The translations under genes were made by a program, and so were the position numbers. 64,000 nucleotides of DNA. Origin: JBOGUF01 sp050696075 (lineage in GTDB: Bacteria; Chloroflexota; Chloroflexia; Thermomicrobiales; UBA6265). The stretch covers positions 9,123 to 73,122 of the forward strand of contig JBOGUF010000018.1 in assembly GCA_050696075.1 (NCBI GenBank), written 5' to 3'. This document shows, one piece after another, positions 60,316-64,000 of this stretch (position 1 is its first letter; each line of letters begins with the position of its first letter). The notes below the pieces were generated by a model. The model was not told the origin of the DNA, ran no database searches, and was given only the letters and a program-made list of their open reading frames with translations.

Positions 60316-60380
60316 GTGAGTCGTGAGTAATCAGTCGTCGTACTCCTCACGACTCACGACTCACGTCTCACGTCTCACGA
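60316..60380. repeat. Heptamer tandem repeat, unit CTCACGA, with inverted upstream copy
   Basis: Five 7-bp units (CTCACGA, CTCACGA, CTCACGT, CTCACGT, CTCACGA) occupy 60346-60380. The inverted form CGTGAGTCGTGAGT lies at about 60315-60328, so a hairpin of at least 14 bp can form. It fills the spacer before the PRC-barrel gene. Confidence 0.75.
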
Positions 60381-60461
60381 CCGCGCACTGGCATGGCAGT
60401 TGCGCCAAGCGCCCTGGAGACCTGCGCAGGATTGCGCCAGTCCAATCTAAAGGAGCGCGCG

Positions 60462-61139
60462 ATGGCGACAAATCAGATTCAATTTGGGCAAGGCGTCTAT
60501 AGCCGGGATGGGGAGAAAATCGGCAGCATCGATCATCTCGTGTTGAACACGGAGAACAGTCACCTTGTACACCTCGTCGTCAAGTAGGGCGTCCTCTCCG
60601 GCGACAAGCTGATCGACATCGACCTGATCGACCAGGTCGAAGAAGACCGGATCGTGCTGGCGATGCCGGCCGACGAAGCCGAGCACCTGCCGGACTTCGT
60701 CTAGGAGCGCTTCGCGACCGCGTCATCTGACGTCATGGTGACGCGGCCGTTCAGGGTGCCGACCGGGTTGGGCGGTCGCTACTTCTACGCCGCTTCGACG
60801 ATGGGGCGCGGGTATCCGAGCGACGGATCGAGCTTCTTCGAGCCGGCGCCGGTCGACTCGCCGACGATTGAAGATCGGTCGAACCTGCCGATGCAGGACG
60901 TGATGATGGGCAAGGGGACCGACGTCGTCGGCGCGGACGGCAAAAAGATCGGCGCCGTCGAAGAGGTCGTTCTCGACGAGCAGGGGCAGATGGCCGGGTT
61001 CGTCGTCAAGGAAGGGGTCCTGTTCAAGCATCGCCTCCGCGTGCCGATGGAGTGGGTCGAGAACGCGGGCGAAGACGAAATCCGGCTCAACGTGCCATCG
61101 AATGTCGTGGGGAAAGAGGCACAGTTGCGAGGGGTGTGA
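60462..61139 (+). pseudogene. Two-domain PRC-barrel protein interrupted by two in-frame TAG codons
   Basis: From the ATG at 60462, with TAAAGGAG six bases upstream, the frame gives a first PRC-barrel (QFGQGVYSRDGEKIGSIDHLVLNTENSHLVHLVVK), meets TAG at 60585 (codon 42), continues GVLSGDKLIDIDLIDQVEEDRIVLAMPADEAEHLPDFV, meets TAG at 60702 (codon 81), and runs on to a TGA at 61137 through a second PRC-barrel (ADGKKIGAVEEVVLDEQGQMAG, VVKEGVLFKHRLRVPMEWV). By comparison with VVKEGVLF in the second domain the first stop replaces Glu, a one-base change from GAG. The frame is kept over 226 codons. It is either a young pseudogene, an assembly artefact or a read-through gene. An internal start at 60735 could still make the second domain alone. 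Confidence 0.82.
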
Positions 61140-61153
61140 CCGAGCAATTAGCC

Positions 61154-61174
61154 GTGACCCGTGAGTCGTTAGGC
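61154..61174. repeat. Short heptamer run next to element R3
   Basis: GTGACCC, GTGAGTC and GTTAGGC follow one another with 7-bp period directly before the dispersed palindromic element. The units are diverged. Confidence 0.4.
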
Positions 61175-61187
61175 CGTGTTGGCACAC

Positions 61188-61307
61188 CGTCATGCTGAGC
61201 GAAGGCGAAGCATCCCCGCGCGAAGCGCCGCGCCGCCACGACGGATCGGCTTCGCCGGGGGATGCCCTTCGGTGCCTCAGGGCGTGCTCCGCTCCCTCAG
61301 CATGACG
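61188..61307. repeat. Dispersed palindromic element, copy R3 (inverted)
   Basis: CGTCATGCTGAG at 61188-61199 and CTCAGCATGACG at 61296-61307 form a 12-bp terminal inverted repeat. The interior (GAAGCATCCCCGCGCGAAGCG ... GGCTTCGCCGGGGGATGCCC in shorter matching blocks) is the reverse complement of R2. The rest of the 359-base spacer up to 61498 shows only a CTCCCGC-like terminator remnant and nothing else I can support. Confidence 0.85.
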
Positions 61308-61498
61308 ACGGAACCTGACCGTTCGGTCGTGAAAAACCACTCAGCAAGACGGGGCTTGGCAAACAGGCTCTAGCGGCTAGCTTTTGCAGCCACTTTCCCT
61401 CAACCCCCTCTTCCAAACCGCGGGAGAGGGGCTTTTTGCGCGCGTTGTTGCGGTAAGCTGCGGGACTGGGTCGCGCGGGCTAAGAGCGAGGGACGGGG

Positions 61499-62305
61499 AT
61501 GAGCTGGCTGACGGAACTGACGGGGAAGCCGAAGTCGATAATCGGGATGGCGCACCTGCCGGCGTTGCCGGGGACGCCGCTCTTTGACGAAAGCGGTGGG
61601 ATGGCGGCGGTGCGGGATTGGGTGCGACGAGACCTGGAGGCGCTGCAAGGTGGCGGCATCCACGCGGTGATGTTCTGCAACGAGAACGACCGCCCGTATC
61701 AACTCGACGCGGACATGGCCTCGGTGGCGGCGATGGCGGACGTGGTGGCGAGCGTACGGTCGGAACTCTCAGTGCCGTTTGGGGTGAACGTGCTCTGGGA
61801 CCCCAAGGCGACGCTGGCGGTGGCGGCGGCGACCGGGGCAACATTTTGCCGCGAGGTTTTCACGGGGGCCTTTGCTGGCGACTTTGGACTGTGGGTGCGA
61901 AGCGCGGGCGACGCCTTCCGCTACCGGCGGCAGATCGGCGCGGAGCACGTTAAGTTGCTCTTCAACATCAACGCCGAGTTCGCCGCGCCACTCGCGCCGC
62001 GACCGGTGGCCGACGTCGCCCGCTCGGTCGCCTTTTCCTCGGCCCCGGACGCCATCTGCGTCTCCGGCCCGATCACCAGCCATGCGGCCGACGCCTCGGC
62101 GCTGGCTGAGGTGGCGCGGGCGGTCGAATCGACCGGTATTCCGGTGTTGGTCAACACCGGGTTCAAGGCGAGCAACGCCGCGGAGTTATTGAGGTATGCC
62201 GACGGCGCGATCGTGGGCTCAAGTTTGAAGGTGGACGGGGTGACCTGGAACCCGGTCGACGTGGATCGCGTGCGGGAGTTAATGGGAGTGGTGGACGGTA
62301 GCTAA
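61499..62305 (+). CDS. BtpA/SgcQ family protein
   Basis: The 268-residue protein matches the BtpA family: IIGMAHLPALPGTP at the N-terminus, GIHAVMFCNENDRPY, PFGVNVLWDPKATLAVAAATGATFCREV and a late VLVNTGFKASNAAELL with DGAIVGSSLKVDG. The fold is a TIM barrel. BtpA was named for a role in photosystem I biogenesis in cyanobacteria, but in other bacteria the family lies near sugar uptake genes and probably acts on a sugar-derived compound. It precedes binding protein D by 233 bases, which fits the latter view. Confidence 0.88.
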   Translation: MSWLTELTGKPKSIIGMAHLPALPGTPLFDESGGMAAVRDWVRRDLEALQGGGIHAVMFCNENDRPYQLDADMASVAAMADVVASVRSELSVPFGVNVLWDPKATLAVAAATGATFCREVFTGAFAGDFGLWVRSAGDAFRYRRQIGAEHVKLLFNINAEFAAPLAPRPVADVARSVAFSSAPDAICVSGPITSHAADASALAEVARAVESTGIPVLVNTGFKASNAAELLRYADGAIVGSSLKVDGVTWNPVDVDRVRELMGVVDGS

Positions 62306-62342
62306 TGCTAGCGTACGGGTTCCAGACTCAGTCCGCACGCGC

Positions 62343-62372
62343 TTGACGTGCGCGACTCACACGGCGTATAAC
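62343..62372 (+). promoter_or_regulatory. Promoter of importer D gene: TTGACG, 18 bp, TATAAC
   Basis: TTGACG at 62343-62348 and TATAAC at 62367-62372 have 18-bp spacing and are the best promoter match in this part of the window. The start point would be near 62379, giving a leader of about 160 bases that contains a small ORF. Confidence 0.6.
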
Positions 62373-62397
62373 CCCGGCCTAACTGGCGGACACAAGA

Positions 62398-62525
62398 TGG
62401 AGACGGTTCTGGCCCGCTTGGTCAATGGCGGTACGGTAATTGCTTCGGTCAGAACCGTGGCACAGTTCCAAGGTGACGCCAGGCCGAACGACGGCGTTCG
62501 GTGGACCGCGATTTCGTATACATAG
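62398..62525 (+). CDS. Possible small ORF in the leader of binding protein D
   Basis: An ATG at 62398 opens 42 codons (METVLARLVNGGTVIASVR, then TVAQFQGDARPNDGVRW and TAISYT) ending in TAG at 62523. The stop overlaps the AGGAGG ribosome site of the binding-protein gene, so its translation could influence initiation there. No ribosome site precedes it and I recognise no family. It may be coding or may be chance. Confidence 0.3.
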
Positions 62526-62538
62526 GAGGCATGAACCG

Positions 62539-63966
62539 ATGCAGCGTCGAAACTCTCACGCGGCACATCTCCTCATGAAGGACAGTCTGAATGGCCGCAT
62601 CTCACGGCGCGACGTGATGAAGCGCGCGGCCGCCCTCGGCGTCTCCGCCTCCATGGCCGGCACGATGCTGCGGGCCTACGGCGCGGCGGCACAAGGCTCG
62701 CCGGCGGCGGGGCAAGAGCCCGGCTGGTCACTGGTCATGCCAGAAGTACGGACCGATCTCTCGGGCCAAGAGATCACGGTCGTGATGGGCTCAGACGGGC
62801 CGAGCACGCCGTTCGAGGAGGCCGTCGTCGCCATGTTCGCCGAGGCGACCGGCATCGTCGTCAATCGCATTGCCGGCGCGCAGTCGGCGACGGATCGGCT
62901 GACGCAGTACCAGCAGTTCCTCGGGGCGGAAGCCAGCGACATCGACTCGATGCAGATCGACGTGATCTGGCCGGGCATTCTGGCGACGCACGCGATCGAC
63001 CTGAGCGAAACGCTGGCGGCGAACGAGGTCGAATACTTCGAGCGCATTGTCACCAACAATACGGTCAACGAAGAGTTGGTCGGCATTCCCTGGTTCACGG
63101 ACGCCGGCATCCTCTACTACCGGACCGACCTCCTCGACAAGTACGGGTTCGAGGCACCACCGATGACGTGGGCGGAACTCACGGAGATGGCGCAGACGAT
63201 CCAGGACGGCGAGCGCGAGGCCGCGCCGGACTTCCAGGGGTTCGTCTGGCAGGGCGCGGCCTATGAAGGGTTGACCTGTGACGCCCTCGAGTGGCAGGTC
63301 TCCCACGGCGGTGGGGTGATTGTCGAAGAGGACCTGACCGTCTCGGTCAACAACCCGCAAGCGATCGCGGCCTTCAACATGGCCCGCGGCTGGGTCGGCA
63401 CGATTACGCCGGAAGGCGTCACGAACTACCGGGAAGAAGATGCCCGCAACGTCTGGCAGGGCGGCAACGCCGCCTTCATGCGGAACTGGCCGTATGCCTA
63501 CTCGCTCGGCCAGGCCGAGGACTCGGTCATCCGAGACCTCTTCGACGTCACGCTGCTGCCGATGGGCGAGGGCGAAGGCGCGCAGCACGCCGACACCTTG
63601 GGCGGCTGGCAGATGATGGTCTCCAGATACTCGGAAGCGCCAGAGGCGGCAACCGAGTGGGCCAAGTTCGCGACGAGCCGGGAGTTCCAGAAGGCGCATG
63701 CGATCGAGCGCAGCCTGCTGCCGACAATTCCCGAGCTCTACGACGACCCGGAGGTGCTCGCCGCGAACCCGTTCTTCGCCCAACTGAAGGACGTCTTCCT
63801 CGGTGGCGCCGTGGCGCGGCCGTCGTCGCAGACGGCGGACCTCTACAACGAGGTCTCAACGGCGTACTTCACGGTCATCAACCAAATCCTGACCGGGTCG
63901 GTGGAGGCGGAACCGGCGGTCGAGGAACTGGCTGGGGAGCTGGAAGACATCGTGGCCGACCTGTAA
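62539..63966 (+). CDS. Extracellular sugar-binding protein of ABC importer D
   Basis: This 475-residue solute-binding protein has a twin-arginine signal, ISRRDVMKRAAALGV, at residues 21-35 with cleavage near AAAQGS. Typical CUT1 sequence such as IPWFTDAGILYYRTDLLDKYGF and NNPQAIAAFNMARGW follows. AGGAGG lies nine bases before the ATG; earlier in-frame positions from 62440 lack one. It resembles trehalose/maltose-type binding proteins in length. Permeases presumably follow beyond the window. Its coupling with the BtpA-family gene suggests a sugar or sugar-acid ligand. Confidence 0.9.
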   Translation: MQRRNSHAAHLLMKDSLNGRISRRDVMKRAAALGVSASMAGTMLRAYGAAAQGSPAAGQEPGWSLVMPEVRTDLSGQEITVVMGSDGPSTPFEEAVVAMFAEATGIVVNRIAGAQSATDRLTQYQQFLGAEASDIDSMQIDVIWPGILATHAIDLSETLAANEVEYFERIVTNNTVNEELVGIPWFTDAGILYYRTDLLDKYGFEAPPMTWAELTEMAQTIQDGEREAAPDFQGFVWQGAAYEGLTCDALEWQVSHGGGVIVEEDLTVSVNNPQAIAAFNMARGWVGTITPEGVTNYREEDARNVWQGGNAAFMRNWPYAYSLGQAEDSVIRDLFDVTLLPMGEGEGAQHADTLGGWQMMVSRYSEAPEAATEWAKFATSREFQKAHAIERSLLPTIPELYDDPEVLAANPFFAQLKDVFLGGAVARPSSQTADLYNEVSTAYFTVINQILTGSVEAEPAVEELAGELEDIVADL

Positions 63967-63970
63967 CGGA

Positions 63971-63998
63971 GGCGTTAGGCGTTAGGCGTTGGGCGTTA
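63971..63998. repeat. Heptamer tandem repeat, unit GGCGTTA, at window end
   Basis: Four 7-bp units (GGCGTTA, GGCGTTA, GGCGTTG, GGCGTTA) start five bases after the stop codon and run to the window edge, so the array may be longer. Confidence 0.8.
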
Positions 63999-64000
63999 GG

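Overview
The window is a GC-rich, almost gap-free bacterial chromosome segment with no phage block, CRISPR array, rRNA or recognisable tRNA. The set of twin-arginine-type sugar-binding lipoprotein or periplasmic-type binding proteins, CUT1 sugar permeases, Uma2 nucleases, DUF4389 and MglA-type GTPase, together with TANACT-like -10 boxes and several apparently leaderless starts, fits a Chloroflexota bacterium, most likely of the Thermomicrobia (Sphaerobacter-like). That placement is inference from gene content and not from a marker gene comparison.

Layout. 1-6.4 kb: proC (cut by the window edge), a thioredoxin-domain YyaL-type protein in a tight operon with two DUF488 proteins and a dual-OB-like protein, a fumarylacetoacetate-hydrolase-family enzyme and an SCO1664-type kinase-fold protein. 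6.5-12 kb: sugar importer A plus a GH2 glycosidase. 12-22 kb: sulfur and methionine block: a Cys/Met-metabolism PLP enzyme, DUF4389 protein, cobalamin-dependent metH, three tandem Uma2 genes (one broken by a stop), and metG behind a methionine-rich leader ORF and an intrinsic terminator. 22-26.6 kb: importer B with a nucleoside hydrolase. 26.6-32 kb: importer C with a phytanoyl-CoA-dioxygenase-like enzyme and a divergent AraC regulator. 32-36 kb: LacI regulator, GH4 glycosidase, ADP-ribosylglycohydrolase. 36-45 kb: a degenerate tyrosine recombinase, cupin, ArsR-type regulator, a structured non-coding stretch, sirtuin, lgt, an argininosuccinate-lyase-like pseudoenzyme, a toroid-fold protein and a WYL regulator. 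45-51 kb: hflX-purM-mglA-like genes, an LPXTG-type surface protein, an M20 peptidase and a vapBC-like pair whose toxin is broken. 51-64 kb: a large secreted glucosaminidase-like protein, prfA and prmC, a cyclase, a sulfite-oxidase-like enzyme with an FMN split-barrel protein, a PRC-barrel gene with two in-frame stops, a BtpA-family protein and binding protein D.

The four sugar-importer loci all lack an ATP-binding subunit, so they probably share an ATPase encoded elsewhere. Each is coupled to a catabolic enzyme or local regulator (GH2, nucleoside hydrolase, AraC plus dioxygenase; GH4 with LacI nearby). prfA and prmC, the release factor and the methyltransferase of its GGQ motif, lie close together.

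The most interesting non-coding features are: (1) a candidate transcription attenuator of metG, with an apparently leaderless 38-codon ORF carrying clustered Met codons, an 11-bp long-range stem and a terminator; (2) at least a dozen intergenic arrays of short tandem repeats that share a 7-bp period but differ in unit sequence; (3) three ~122-bp dispersed palindromic elements with 12-15-bp terminal inverted repeats; (4) four in-frame stop codons in three otherwise intact genes; and (5) an 85-nt multi-stem palindromic structure at 39.1 kb.
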